From the NCBI GenBank assembly GCA_038043465.1, contig JBBTBX010000002.1, forward strand, positions 1-64,000: a stretch of DNA of 64,000 nucleotides. Direction: 5' to 3'. The notes beneath the pieces are model-generated. The model saw only the letters and a program-made list of their open reading frames with translations, did not search any database and had not been told where the DNA came from. Of this stretch, positions 16,624 to 25,822 are shown piece after piece. This DNA comes from SXRF01 sp038043465 (GTDB lineage: Bacteria > Pseudomonadota > Alphaproteobacteria > Rickettsiales > SXRF01). Made by a program: the position numbers and the translations under genes. Position 1 is the first letter of the stretch. The number at the start of each line of letters is the position of its first letter.

Positions 16624-18144
16624 ATGAGTGCCACCCAGCCAGTTTATGGAAGCAGCGAATTGCTACAGATTGCCGATGCTGTCGCCCGCGAAAAAGGTTT
16701 GCCGAAAGAAGCGGTAATTGATGCGATGGAGCAAGCGGTGCAGGTTGCCGGTCGCCGTAAATATGGGCATGAGCATAATATCCGCGCAGAAATTGACAAA
16801 AAAACTGGCGAAATAAAGCTATACCGCGTGCGGACTGTGGTTGAAACAGTAGAGAATGAAACCATAGAACTTACTTTGGTGCAGGCTAAAAAAATTAATA
16901 AAGAACTGGTTGTAGGGGATGAAATAAAAGACATTCTGCCACCGATTGATTTTGGTCGCGTAGCAGCACAGACCGCTAAACAGGTAGTGTTGCAGAAAGT
17001 TCGTGATGCTGAGCGCGATAAACAATTTAACGAATTTAAAGATAAAATTGGTGAAATTATTAGTGGCGTTGTTAAACGCGTTGAATATGGCAATGTCGTA
17101 GTCGATTTCGGAAGAACTGAAGCTGTTATCCGCCGTGACGATTTAATCCCGCGCGAATTATTCCGCACCGGCGACCGCATCCGCGCTTTTATCGCCGATG
17201 TACGCCGTGAGAAAACCGGGCCGCAAATTTTCCTTTCCCGTACTCATCCTGATTTTCTTGCCAGCTTGTTTGCTCAGGAAGTTCCAGAAATTTATGATGG
17301 CATAATTTCCATTAAAGCGGTTGCCCGCGATCCGGGTTCACGCGCTAAAATTGCGGTTATTTCCCGCGATGCCAGCGTTAATCCGGTGCTGTCATGCGTT
17401 GGTGTTCGTGGTTCACGCGTACAGGCGGTGGTTGGTGAATTACAAGGTGAAAAAATCGATATTATCGAATGGTCACCAGATCCGGCAACTTTTGTGGTAA
17501 ATGCGCTTTCATCTGCGGAAGTAAGCAAGGTGGTTATCGATGAAAATAAATCGCGTATCGAAGTTGTCGTTCCGGATGATCAATTGTCACTGGCGATTGG
17601 CAGACGCGGGCAGAATGTAAGGCTTGCGTCACAATTGGTTGGCTGGAGCATTGATATTCTTACCGAAGCTGTTGAATCTGAACGCCGCGCAGAAGAATTC
17701 AACAATCTGTCGCAGCTTTTCGTTGAAGCTCTCGACGTTGAGGAAGTCATTGCTCATCTATTGGTTACTGAAGGTTTCACTTCAATTGAAGAAGTGGCAT
17801 TCATACCAGTTGGCGATCTTGCTTCCATCGAAGGATTTGACGATAATGTAGCAGAAGAACTGCATAACCGCGCCCATAACTGGTTGGAAACCCAACAACA
17901 TAACCGTGAAGTGAAATTAAAAGAAATGGGCATAGAGGCATCTCTGCTTGATTTCGTAAATACACATCCGCTGCTAAAACCAGAATGGCTGGAAAATTTT
18001 GGTAAAAACAAAGTTCTTACCCTTGATGATTTGGCAGACCTTTCAACTCCTGAACTTCTGGATGTTTTACCATCAGGCTCGTTGAATTCTGAAGAAGCTG
18101 GCAACCTGATTATGGCAGCCCGCGAATCATGGGATAAAGACTAG
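16624..18144 (+). CDS. nusA: Transcription termination/antitermination factor NusA
   Basis: A 506-aa RNA polymerase-binding factor controlling pausing, termination and antitermination. In order there are the N-terminal RNAP-binding domain (IADAVAREKGLPKEAVIDAMEQAV), an S1 domain (~135-200, ISGVVKRVEYGNVVVDFGR), two KH domains (RDPGSRAKIAVISRD; LSLAIGRRGQNVRLASQL), and two C-terminal acidic helix-hairpin repeats. AAAGGATAAT precedes the ATG. Only about 65 bp separate it from infB, so the small ylxR gene often found here is absent. Confidence 0.97.
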   Translation: MSATQPVYGSSELLQIADAVAREKGLPKEAVIDAMEQAVQVAGRRKYGHEHNIRAEIDKKTGEIKLYRVRTVVETVENETIELTLVQAKKINKELVVGDEIKDILPPIDFGRVAAQTAKQVVLQKVRDAERDKQFNEFKDKIGEIISGVVKRVEYGNVVVDFGRTEAVIRRDDLIPRELFRTGDRIRAFIADVRREKTGPQIFLSRTHPDFLASLFAQEVPEIYDGIISIKAVARDPGSRAKIAVISRDASVNPVLSCVGVRGSRVQAVVGELQGEKIDIIEWSPDPATFVVNALSSAEVSKVVIDENKSRIEVVVPDDQLSLAIGRRGQNVRLASQLVGWSIDILTEAVESERRAEEFNNLSQLFVEALDVEEVIAHLLVTEGFTSIEEVAFIPVGDLASIEGFDDNVAEELHNRAHNWLETQQHNREVKLKEMGIEASLLDFVNTHPLLKPEWLENFGKNKVLTLDDLADLSTPELLDVLPSGSLNSEEAGNLIMAARESWDKD

Positions 18145-18209
18145 CTCGACTCAAGGATGTAAAAGTTATATAAGTTTAAGAAACAAGGCAAAATAAGCAA
18201 AATAAAACC

Positions 18210-20732
18210 ATGAATGACACCAACGACACCGCTAAAAAAGATACCTTAAAAGTAGCAAACCCTGGGCGTTTGCAACTGACCAAAACTGTTGAAAGCGGCA
18301 AAGTAAAACAGAATTTCACTCATGGTCGTTCCAAATCGGTTACGGTTGAGGTGCGTAAAACCCGTACTTTCGCACAAGGCGTATCTGGTGGCGGCATGGT
18401 TGAGGTTAAGCATGGTTCTACCGGTTTTACGAATTCTCCCTTTTCCTCTTCTGCCGACGATGAATCAATGCGTCATCTGACGCAGGAAGAACGTCAGGTT
18501 CGTTTGAATGCCCTGAAATTAGCTGAAGAACAAATGAAAGTTGAAGCAGCACTTGCTGAGCAACGTCGCGCTGAAGAAAAACATCAACGCGCACTAAGAG
18601 GTGAAGATAGCAAACCGGAGCGTGAAGAGACAAGGATTGTAGAAAGCGTTGCTTCGCCATCGGGAATCGTAACCCCAAGAAAATCTGAGCCAGCAGTTGT
18701 TGAGGCAAAGACGCAACAACAGACAGTAGCTCCTGCTAAAGCCAATAACAAATCTTCTCACCACGCACCGATTGTTGAAGAAGTCGAGCAAAAAGAAAAA
18801 GCCGGCAAATTGAAATTGCGTGGTCTGGAGGACAGGCGTTCTTCCGGTAAAATTACTATTAATCAGGCTTTGTCCAGCATTGAAGATCAGCGCATGCGCT
18901 CAATGGCGTCGATTCGCCGCGCCCGTGAGAAGGCTATTAAAAAAGCAATGGGTGGAACGGTTGAAAGCGAAAAAGTTATTCGTGACGTTATTATCCCAGA
19001 AGCAATCGACGTGGCAGAACTGGCTAACCGTATGGCGGAACGCACTGTTGATGTAATAAAAGTCCTGATGAAACTTGGCATCATGGTTACGGCATCGCAA
19101 TCAATAGATGCTGATACTGCCGAGCTTGTGGTGGGTGAATTCGGTCATAAATTTAAACGTGTAACCGAAGGTGACGTTGAAAATATCCTGAAAGATGATG
19201 AGCAGGAAGATAGTGCTATTTTGCTACCGCGTCCGCCGATAGTCACCATAATGGGGCATGTGGATCACGGAAAAACTTCACTCCTTGATGCGTTACGCAA
19301 AACTGACGTTGCTGCAAAAGAAGCTGGTGGAATTACCCAGCATATTGGCGCGTATCAGGTTGAAGTTGAAGGTGGTCAGAAAGTCACTTTTCTCGATACT
19401 CCGGGTCACGAAGCCTTCACAGCAATGCGTGCGCGCGGTGCTAAAATAACTGATATCGTGGTTCTGGTGGTTGCAGCTGATGACGGCATCATGGAACAAA
19501 CCAAAGAAGCTATTAGCCACGCTAAAGCTGCTGGCGTGCCGATTGTGGTTGCGGTTAACAAAATTGACAAGCCGGGTGCTGATTCCAGCCGGGTGAAACA
19601 GGAACTAATGCAATATGAACTTGTTCCTGAAGAATTTGGTGGTGATATAATGGTTGTTGAAGTTTCAGCAAAAACCGGACAAAACCTTGATAAATTGGTA
19701 GAAACGTTGCTATTGCAAGCTGAAATACTTGAGCTAAAGGCAAATCCAAACCGCGCTGCTGTTGGTGTTGTTGTTGAAGCCAAGCTGGATCAGGGCAAGG
19801 GTGTAGTTGCAACCATACTAATCCAAAAAGGCACTTTAAAAGTTGGCGATATTGTAGTTGCCGGTGCGGCTTATGGTCGTGTGCGCACACTGGTTGATGA
19901 CAAAGGAAACACTATAAAAGAAGCTATTCCGGGAATGCCGGTGGTTATTCTGGGTTTAAGCCTTGCTCCGGAAGCAGGTGACGTTTTCTCAGTGGTTGAA
20001 AATGAAAAAACGGCGCGTGATATTGCTGAATATCGTGAACGACGCATACGTGAGAAAAATGTTGTCCTTTCTACGCGCTCTATAGAGAATTTATTTGGCG
20101 AAGCAGCAGGCACTAATGCTAAAGAATTGCCTGTTATTATTAAAGCTGACGTACAGGGTTCTGTTGAAGCCATCTCCGGCTCAATTGCAAAATATTCCGG
20201 TGATGAAGTAATGGTTCGAGTTCTGCATAGCGGAGTTGGTGGAATCACTGAATCTGACGTTACGCTTGCCAAAGCGACCGGTGCTATGATTATTGCCTTT
20301 AACGTTCGCGCGGCTCCAAAAGCCAAGGAACTGGCTGCCAAAGAAAAAACCAATATCCGTTATTATTCGATTATTTATAACGTGGTTGATGATGTTAAGG
20401 CTGCACTTTCCGGAATGTTGTCGCCTAGCCTTCGTGAAAATTTCCTTGGCTACGCCCAGATCCGCGAAGTGTTCAATATCAGCAAAGCCGGTAAGATTGC
20501 CGGATGTATGGTTACTGACGGCATAATCAAACGCGGCGCGAAGGTGCGCTTGTTGCGCGATAACGTGGTTATTCACGAGGGTACGCTTAAAACTCTGAAA
20601 CGTTTCAAAGACGAAGTGAAAGAGGTTAAAAGCGGTCTGGAATGTGGTATGGCTTTTGAAAATTACGAAGATATCCGCGTTGGTGACCAGATTGAAGCCT
20701 TCGAGATTGAAGAAACAGCTAGAACAGTATAA
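18210..20732 (+). CDS. infB: Translation initiation factor IF-2
   Basis: An 840-aa GTPase that brings initiator tRNA to the 30S subunit. The long charged N-terminus includes a coiled, Glu/Arg-rich stretch (~85-135). The IF2_N region is followed by the G domain with GHVDHGKTSLLDALR near residue 350, the DTPGHEAF switch and NKIDKPG. Domains II, III and IV (IREVFNISKAGKIAGCMV) complete the protein at normal length for alphaproteobacteria. A hairpin-forming tandem repeat separates it from rbfA. Confidence 0.97.
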   Translation: MNDTNDTAKKDTLKVANPGRLQLTKTVESGKVKQNFTHGRSKSVTVEVRKTRTFAQGVSGGGMVEVKHGSTGFTNSPFSSSADDESMRHLTQEERQVRLNALKLAEEQMKVEAALAEQRRAEEKHQRALRGEDSKPEREETRIVESVASPSGIVTPRKSEPAVVEAKTQQQTVAPAKANNKSSHHAPIVEEVEQKEKAGKLKLRGLEDRRSSGKITINQALSSIEDQRMRSMASIRRAREKAIKKAMGGTVESEKVIRDVIIPEAIDVAELANRMAERTVDVIKVLMKLGIMVTASQSIDADTAELVVGEFGHKFKRVTEGDVENILKDDEQEDSAILLPRPPIVTIMGHVDHGKTSLLDALRKTDVAAKEAGGITQHIGAYQVEVEGGQKVTFLDTPGHEAFTAMRARGAKITDIVVLVVAADDGIMEQTKEAISHAKAAGVPIVVAVNKIDKPGADSSRVKQELMQYELVPEEFGGDIMVVEVSAKTGQNLDKLVETLLLQAEILELKANPNRAAVGVVVEAKLDQGKGVVATILIQKGTLKVGDIVVAGAAYGRVRTLVDDKGNTIKEAIPGMPVVILGLSLAPEAGDVFSVVENEKTARDIAEYRERRIREKNVVLSTRSIENLFGEAAGTNAKELPVIIKADVQGSVEAISGSIAKYSGDEVMVRVLHSGVGGITESDVTLAKATGAMIIAFNVRAAPKAKELAAKEKTNIRYYSIIYNVVDDVKAALSGMLSPSLRENFLGYAQIREVFNISKAGKIAGCMVTDGIIKRGAKVRLLRDNVVIHEGTLKTLKRFKDEVKEVKSGLECGMAFENYEDIRVGDQIEAFEIEETARTV

Positions 20733-20740
20733 TATCGTGG

Positions 20741-20810
20741 TTCGGGATTAGGGATTCGTGTTTAGGCATAAAAATCCCGAATCCCGAATCTCTAAACACG
20801 AGTCCCGAAT
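20741..20810. repeat. Hairpin of short tandem units between infB and rbfA
   Basis: Left arm units gggatt/agggatt and right arm units cccgaat/cccgaat pair, as do gtgtttag and ctaaacac. The right arm ends exactly at the rbfA start codon. The same architecture with different unit sequences occurs in at least five other spacers. Confidence 0.75.
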
Positions 20811-21209
20811 ATGCATGATTTATTCTCAGATAAAAAGAATGGCGGCGGACAACGCAATCTGCGAGTAGGCGAGGAAATTCGTCATGCCCTTGCGGATATA
20901 TTTATGCGCGGTGAAGTCCATTCTATGGAACTTTTTGGTGCATCAATCACTGTTTCCGAAGTGCGCGTAAGCCCCGATTTAAAAAATGCGACAGCATTCG
21001 TCATGCCACTTGCCGGTAAAAACAAAGATGGTTTGCTGGAAGCCTTAAAGAAATCATCACCGGAAATACGCCATCTCGTTTCAAAACGGGTTAAATTGCG
21101 CCATGTACCTAAAATATTTTTCGCGCTGGATGATTCCTATGAGGAGGCTGAGCGCATAAATAACCTGTTAAAACAACCGGATGTAATACGGGATATTGAA
21201 AAACACTAA
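20811..21209 (+). CDS. rbfA: Ribosome-binding factor A
   Basis: A 132-aa KH-fold protein that binds the 30S subunit during late 16S rRNA processing. Family features are RVGEEIRHALADIFMRGEVH, ITVSEVRVSPDLKNATAFVMPL and the end KIFFALDDSYEEAERINNLL. No Shine-Dalgarno sequence is visible because the right arm of the spacer repeat abuts the ATG. Translation may depend on coupling to infB or on repeat structure. It is the third gene of the rimP operon. Confidence 0.95.
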   Translation: MHDLFSDKKNGGGQRNLRVGEEIRHALADIFMRGEVHSMELFGASITVSEVRVSPDLKNATAFVMPLAGKNKDGLLEALKKSSPEIRHLVSKRVKLRHVPKIFFALDDSYEEAERINNLLKQPDVIRDIEKH

Positions 21210-21227
21210 TTGTAACAAAACTTTAAC
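21210..21227 (+). promoter_or_regulatory. Pho-box-like direct repeat upstream of orphan repeat protein
   Basis: ttgtaac-aaaa-ctttaac is followed 3 bp later by tataat. It starts at the rbfA stop codon and ends 70 bp before the orphan start. Its presence indicates that the orphan has its own promoter inside the rbfA-truB spacer. Confidence 0.55.
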
Positions 21228-21297
21228 TGGTATAATGGTTAATTTGTGTTCTAATGCCATAATTATATATAATTAACTAATAATTGAAGAATTGTTT

Positions 21298-22227
21298 ATG
21301 GCAAATGTTATTGAGAAAGCTGTAGAGGCTTGGAAAGACCTGCAAAATCCAAAAGGTGAGCTGGAAGCAGATGTGGCTAAAAATACAATAGTTAATAATC
21401 TGCTGGCTGGTGAAGCAAGTTTATCTGCGATGGATAGTTCCGTAAAAAAGGGTGAAGTGCAGATGAATCATGAAGTTATGAGTGCTTTATCACAGAGATA
21501 TGAAAGACAAGGAATTGAGGCTTTAGCTGATTTAAAAAATCCGGAAGGCAAACTAACCGCGAAAGCTGCTGAACGCTTGATAAATTATAATTTTGAAGAA
21601 AGCGATAAATATATAACGGCATTGAGCTTTAAGGGAGGTATTAATACAGAGAAAGAGCAAGCAGAACTAAAAGAACTTCTGTCAAAAAGATATGTAAGGC
21701 AGGGACTAAGTGTATTGGATGATCTAAAAGATCCAAAAGGAGAATTAGATGCTAATGTTGCCAGATTATTGATACAGAGTAACTTTAAAGATGCCAAGGC
21801 GCACGATACTTCAGCAAAGAAGATTGAAGAAGAAATGACACCTATATTTGAAGATGCCTTATCAAAAAGATATGTAAGGCAAGGGCTGGAAGCGTGGGCT
21901 GATCTAACAAACCCAGAAGGTAAACTAACCGCTAAAGAAGCTGAGGGTATCATAAAGGATAATTTCAGAGACGGCAAAGTGACTTTAGCTGCACTCGATA
22001 CTTCAAGAAAGAAAAGTGAAAAGGAGATGACAGCTGAATTTAACGAGGCGTTTTCAAAGAGAGCAGCTCGAGCTGATAAACAATGGAGCTTTAATCCTGA
22101 TGCTATTATAGAATTTATTGAAAGGTTAGGTAAGAAGGATGAACCTGCATCTAGTAATAATCTTGATATTCCTAGACAATTTACGCCAACTTTTCAAGGT
22201 GAAGTTGCCCCAAGTGCAAAAAGATAA
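21298..22227 (+). CDS. Orphan 309-aa protein built of four ~65-aa repeats
   Basis: No recognised family. Four tandem repeats of about 65 residues carry the recurring signature (A/L)(W/A/D)DL-(K/T/Q)(N/D)P-(K/E)G(E/K)L-(E/T/D)A and the linker SKRYVRQGL. Copies begin near residues 12, 75, 140 and 205. The pattern suggests a helical repeat scaffold. There is no signal peptide or membrane helix; the C-terminus ends EVAPSAKR. The ATG at 21298 is preferred to the upstream in-frame TTG. It interrupts the otherwise conserved rbfA-truB neighbourhood and has its own Pho-box-like site. A structural or effector role is a guess. Confidence 0.75.
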   Translation: MANVIEKAVEAWKDLQNPKGELEADVAKNTIVNNLLAGEASLSAMDSSVKKGEVQMNHEVMSALSQRYERQGIEALADLKNPEGKLTAKAAERLINYNFEESDKYITALSFKGGINTEKEQAELKELLSKRYVRQGLSVLDDLKDPKGELDANVARLLIQSNFKDAKAHDTSAKKIEEEMTPIFEDALSKRYVRQGLEAWADLTNPEGKLTAKEAEGIIKDNFRDGKVTLAALDTSRKKSEKEMTAEFNEAFSKRAARADKQWSFNPDAIIEFIERLGKKDEPASSNNLDIPRQFTPTFQGEVAPSAKR

Positions 22228-22235
22228 TTAAGGCA

Positions 22236-23165
22236 TTGGCAACCTTGAATGGCTGGATAAACCTCGATAAACCGCTTGGCATCAGTTCTGCCCAGGCGGT
22301 AGCAAAAGTAAAGCACCTGCTTTATAAATTACCGCCAGAATACCGCGCAGGAAAAAAAATTGCCATAGGACACGCCGGAACCCTTGATCCACTGGCATCT
22401 GGCATATTGCCGCTGGCTGTTGGTGAAGCCACCAAAACTGTTTCTTATATGATGGATGCAGCTAAATCATATGCTTTTACGGTGACATGGGGGCAGGAGA
22501 GGACAACTGACGATAGTGCAGGGGAGGTGGTGGTTGAATCCGGCAATCGCCCTGAAATAAATGATATTAACAATATATTACAGAAATTTACTGGTAATAT
22601 ATCGCAGATTCCACCAAATTATTCCGCTATAAAGCTTGCCGGCAAACGAGCATATGATCTGGCTAGGAGCGGGCAGGAAGTAAATATAAAGCCACGAGAA
22701 GTTATTGTAAAATCGTTGGAAATATATAATCTGACAACTGACAACCGACAACTGACAACTGATTTCCTCTGCCACTGCGGAAAAGGCACTTACATCCGCT
22801 CACTGGCACGGGATATGGGCAGGGTTTTAGGCTGTTACGGCTATGTTTCCAGCCTTCGCCGCGTGCAGGTGGGAAAATTTAATGAAAATAATGCGATTTC
22901 GCTGGAAAACTTATCCGATATGGTGCATAAGGGCATGGTTGATTTTTTGCAACCTGTGGAATCCGCGCTGGACGACATCTTGGCGTGGGATATTAATTCT
23001 ACTTTAGCGGTTCGCTTACGTCACGGACAGACCGTTGATCTTCCCTATAATACTGAAGGGAATGGTGAAAGTATTTTTATGCTGGCACGATATAACGGAA
23101 AACCTGTAGCAATTTGTAAGCGGAACGAAGGAGTGATGAAACCGGTGCGTGTGTTTAATATATGA
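22236..23165 (+). CDS. truB: tRNA pseudouridine(55) synthase TruB
   Basis: A 309-aa enzyme that makes pseudouridine 55 in the T loop of tRNAs. It contains NGWINLDKPLGISSAQAV at the N-terminus, the catalytic Asp51 in HAGTLDPLASGILPLAVGEATK, and YIRSLARDMG. The start is TTG, 4 bases after TAAGG. Residues ~166-176 (LTTDNRQLTTD) are encoded by a short tandem-repeat array of gacaact units, an in-frame insertion between two conserved blocks. Confidence 0.94.
   Translation: MATLNGWINLDKPLGISSAQAVAKVKHLLYKLPPEYRAGKKIAIGHAGTLDPLASGILPLAVGEATKTVSYMMDAAKSYAFTVTWGQERTTDDSAGEVVVESGNRPEINDINNILQKFTGNISQIPPNYSAIKLAGKRAYDLARSGQEVNIKPREVIVKSLEIYNLTTDNRQLTTDFLCHCGKGTYIRSLARDMGRVLGCYGYVSSLRRVQVGKFNENNAISLENLSDMVHKGMVDFLQPVESALDDILAWDINSTLAVRLRHGQTVDLPYNTEGNGESIFMLARYNGKPVAICKRNEGVMKPVRVFNI
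22731..22762 (+). repeat. Heptamer array inside truB
   Basis: Four units of ctgacaa/ccgacaa run through the coding sequence and are read as LTTDNRQLTTD. The units are the same as those of the hairpin in the truB-rpsO spacer at 23166-23238, so the two are likely copies of one repeat family. Confidence 0.75.
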
Positions 23166-23238
23166 GTTATCAGCAATCAGTGGTCAGCGGTCAGTAGGAA
23201 CTGCTTCTGGCAACTGACAACTGGCAACTGACAACTGA
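23166..23238. repeat. Hairpin of heptamer units between truB and rpsO
   Basis: The left arm (caatcagtggtcagcggtca) and the right arm (repeated gcaactgacaact units) are imperfect reverse complements. It ends just before the rpsO ribosome binding site (AAAGGAAAG). It occupies the whole spacer. Confidence 0.8.
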
Positions 23239-23251
23239 AAGGAAAGCTACG

Positions 23252-23539
23252 ATGTCGAATAAAGCAGTAAATAAAGAAGTAATTAATGAAAAACAGGATA
23301 CAATAAAAAAGTTTGCAACCAAGAAAGATGACACTGGTTCACCAGAAGTTCAGGTTGCTTTGCTTACAGCGCGTATCAATCACCTGACACAGCATTTTGC
23401 CGAGCATAAGAACGACCATCATTCCCGTCGCGGATTATTGATATTGGTTGGTCGCCGTCGCCGTTTGCTTGATTATTTAAAGAAATGTGATTTTTCACGT
23501 TATGATACGCTGATTAAGAAATTAGGAATTCGTAAATAG
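23252..23539 (+). CDS. rpsO: 30S ribosomal protein S15
   Basis: A 95-aa ribosomal protein that binds the central domain of 16S rRNA early in assembly. Family motifs are DTGSPEVQVALLTARINHLTQH, the HKNDHHSRRGLL loop and GRRRRLLDYLKK. It has a slightly extended N-terminus compared with the usual 89 residues. It is encoded between truB and pnp as in most proteobacteria. Confidence 0.97.
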   Translation: MSNKAVNKEVINEKQDTIKKFATKKDDTGSPEVQVALLTARINHLTQHFAEHKNDHHSRRGLLILVGRRRRLLDYLKKCDFSRYDTLIKKLGIRK

Positions 23540-23617
23540 CGGTCAGCGGTCAGCGGTTAGCGATTAGTAAGTTTTTTCTTATCAATCCTAGTCGCTAGCC
23601 GCTAGTCGCTAGCAACT
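23538..23617. repeat. Hairpin of tandem units between rpsO and pnp
   Basis: The left arm of gcggtca/gcggtta/gcgatta units pairs with a right arm of gctagtc/gctagcc units, about 21 of 30 positions matching plus several G-U pairs, around an A/T-rich loop. The stem sits where many bacteria have an RNase III-cleaved hairpin controlling pnp. A similar role here is possible but untested. Confidence 0.8.
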
Positions 23618-23641
23618 AAACAGGAAAGAGAGATATAAGAC

Positions 23642-25786
23642 ATGTTTAACGTAACTAAAAAATCAATTGAATGGGGTGGCAGAACACTAACTTTAGAAAC
23701 CGGTAAAATTGCTCGTCAGGCTGATGGCGCAGTGCTGGTGACTTATGGAAATACAGTAGTGCTTTGCACCGTGGTTTCAGCTAAAAAACCTAAAGCCGAT
23801 GTTGATTTTTTCCCTCTTACTGTTAACTATCAGGAAAAAGCCTTCGCCGCCGGTAAAATACCGGGTGGTTTCTTTAAACGTGAAGGTCGCCCAACCGAGA
23901 AGGAAGTTCTTACTTCCCGTCTTATTGACCGTCCTATCCGCCCGCTTTTCCCAGATGGTTTCTATAATGAAACACAGGTTGTCTGCACTCTGTTATCACA
24001 TGATTTACAGAACGATCCTGACATCGTGGCACTCGTTGGCGCATCTGCGGCTCTTACTCTTTCCGGTGTACCATTCATGGGTCCGGTTGGTGGTTGCCGT
24101 GTTGCATATGTTAATGGTGAATATCTGCTTAACCCAACCCGCGCAGAATTGCTTGATAGCCAGCTTGATTTAGTCGTAGCCGGAACTGCTCGTTCTGTTC
24201 TCATGGTAGAATCGGAAGCTCAGGAACTTTCTGAAGAAGTGATGCTGGGTGCGGTTTCTTATGGTCATAAGGAAATGCAGGCAGTTATAAATCTGATTAT
24301 ATCTCTTGCTGAAAACGCAGCAAAAGACCCATGGGATTTCCAGAAACCTTCTAATGAAGCCCTTACTGCGCAGGTTCGCGCCTTGGCAGAAGCTGATTTA
24401 CGCGCTGCTTACAAGATGACTGGTAAACAGGATCGTTCAAACCGTCTTGATGAAATTAAAGCCGGTGTAAAAGCAAAACTGGGCAAAGATTCCGGTGAAA
24501 ATGGTTATGATGATAAAACCCTTGGCAACCAGCTTAAAAAGCTGGAGCAGGATATTGTCCGCACTGATTATGTTCAAAACAAAGTTCGTATTGATGGTCG
24601 TGGTGCAGCCGACATTCGCCAGATTATCGGCGAAGTTGGTGTCCTGCCAATGACACACGGTTCAGCATTATTTACCCGTGGTGAAACACAGGCTGTTGTT
24701 GTCGCAACTCTTGGCACTAGTCAGGATGAACAGATTATTGACGCGCTTGAAGGCGAATACCGCGAAAACTTTATGCTGCATTACAACTTCCCGCCATATT
24801 CAACTGGCGAAGTTGGACGTATGGGCAGCCCGGGCCGACGCGAAATTGGACATGGCAAACTGGCTTGGCGCGCTGTTCGCCCAATGCTGCCTACTAAAGA
24901 AGAATTTCCATACACACTTCGTTGCGTATCCGAAATAACCGAATCTAACGGTTCATCTTCAATGGCAACTGTTTGTGGCAGCTCGCTGGCACTTATGGAT
25001 GCCGGTGTTCCGCTGAAACGCCCGGTTGCTGGTATTGCGATGGGTCTTATTAAAGAAAAATCTGGCTTCATAGTTCTGTCTGATATTCTTGGTGATGAAG
25101 ATCATCTTGGTGACATGGATTTCAAGGTAGCTGGAACAGATCAAGGTATCACAGCCCTCCAGATGGACATTAAAATCGACGGTATCACTGAAGAAATTAT
25201 GAAAGTTGCGCTGACTCAAGCACACGCTGGTCGTAAACATATCCTCGGCGAGATGTCTAAGGCTCTGTCTGCACCGCGTGAATCAGTTGGTACAACTGCG
25301 CCACGCATCACCACTATGAACATTCCGAAGGATAAAATCCGCGAAGTAATCGGTTCCGGCGGCAAGGTTATCCGCGAAATCTGCGAAGTTACCGGAGCTA
25401 AGGTTGACATTGAAGATGACGGTACAGTTCGTATCGCAGCTACCAATGAAGAAGCCGGAAAAAAAGCCTATGATTGGATTTATTCAATTGTTGCCGAACC
25501 GGAAGTTGGTCAGATTCACAACGGTAAAGTTGTACGTGTGGTTGATTTCGGTGCTTTCGTCAATTTCTTTGGCGCGAAGGACGGTCTGGTTCACATCAGC
25601 GAACTTGCTGATTACCGCGTTGCCAAGGTTGAAGACGTGATAAAAGAAGGCGATAGCGTTAAGGTAAAGGTTCTCGATATTGATAACCGCGGAAAAATCC
25701 GCCTATCAATGCGTATGGTAAATCAGGAAACCGGTGAAGATATTTCTGATAACGTTAATGTGCGTGAGAAGAAACAACCGGCGTAA
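23642..25786 (+). CDS. pnp: Polyribonucleotide nucleotidyltransferase (PNPase)
   Basis: A 714-aa 3'-to-5' phosphorolytic exoribonuclease, core of the RNA degradosome. The first RNase PH domain (~10-145) is followed by a helical domain and the second, catalytic RNase PH domain (~310-460, FMLHYNFPPYSTGEVGRMG and GDMDFKVAGT). A KH domain with GSGGKVIREI (~560) and an S1 domain (HNGKVVRVVDFGAFVNFF, ~622-690) complete it. It has full normal length. It is last in the operon and is followed by a hairpin terminator. Confidence 0.97.
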   Translation: MFNVTKKSIEWGGRTLTLETGKIARQADGAVLVTYGNTVVLCTVVSAKKPKADVDFFPLTVNYQEKAFAAGKIPGGFFKREGRPTEKEVLTSRLIDRPIRPLFPDGFYNETQVVCTLLSHDLQNDPDIVALVGASAALTLSGVPFMGPVGGCRVAYVNGEYLLNPTRAELLDSQLDLVVAGTARSVLMVESEAQELSEEVMLGAVSYGHKEMQAVINLIISLAENAAKDPWDFQKPSNEALTAQVRALAEADLRAAYKMTGKQDRSNRLDEIKAGVKAKLGKDSGENGYDDKTLGNQLKKLEQDIVRTDYVQNKVRIDGRGAADIRQIIGEVGVLPMTHGSALFTRGETQAVVVATLGTSQDEQIIDALEGEYRENFMLHYNFPPYSTGEVGRMGSPGRREIGHGKLAWRAVRPMLPTKEEFPYTLRCVSEITESNGSSSMATVCGSSLALMDAGVPLKRPVAGIAMGLIKEKSGFIVLSDILGDEDHLGDMDFKVAGTDQGITALQMDIKIDGITEEIMKVALTQAHAGRKHILGEMSKALSAPRESVGTTAPRITTMNIPKDKIREVIGSGGKVIREICEVTGAKVDIEDDGTVRIAATNEEAGKKAYDWIYSIVAEPEVGQIHNGKVVRVVDFGAFVNFFGAKDGLVHISELADYRVAKVEDVIKEGDSVKVKVLDIDNRGKIRLSMRMVNQETGEDISDNVNVREKKQPA

Positions 25787-25793
25787 TTTTATC

Positions 25794-25820
25794 TGTCACC
25801 CCGCGCAAGGTGGGGTGACA
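25794..25820. terminator. Hairpin between convergent pnp and cobT
   Basis: tgtcacccc and ggggtgaca form a 9-bp perfect stem with a 9-nt loop, followed by AATTTAA on one side and preceded by ATTTTAT on the other. Located between two convergent genes, it can serve both strands as a terminator. It also resembles the tgtcatccc-type palindromic repeats. Confidence 0.65.
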
Positions 25821-25822
25821 AT

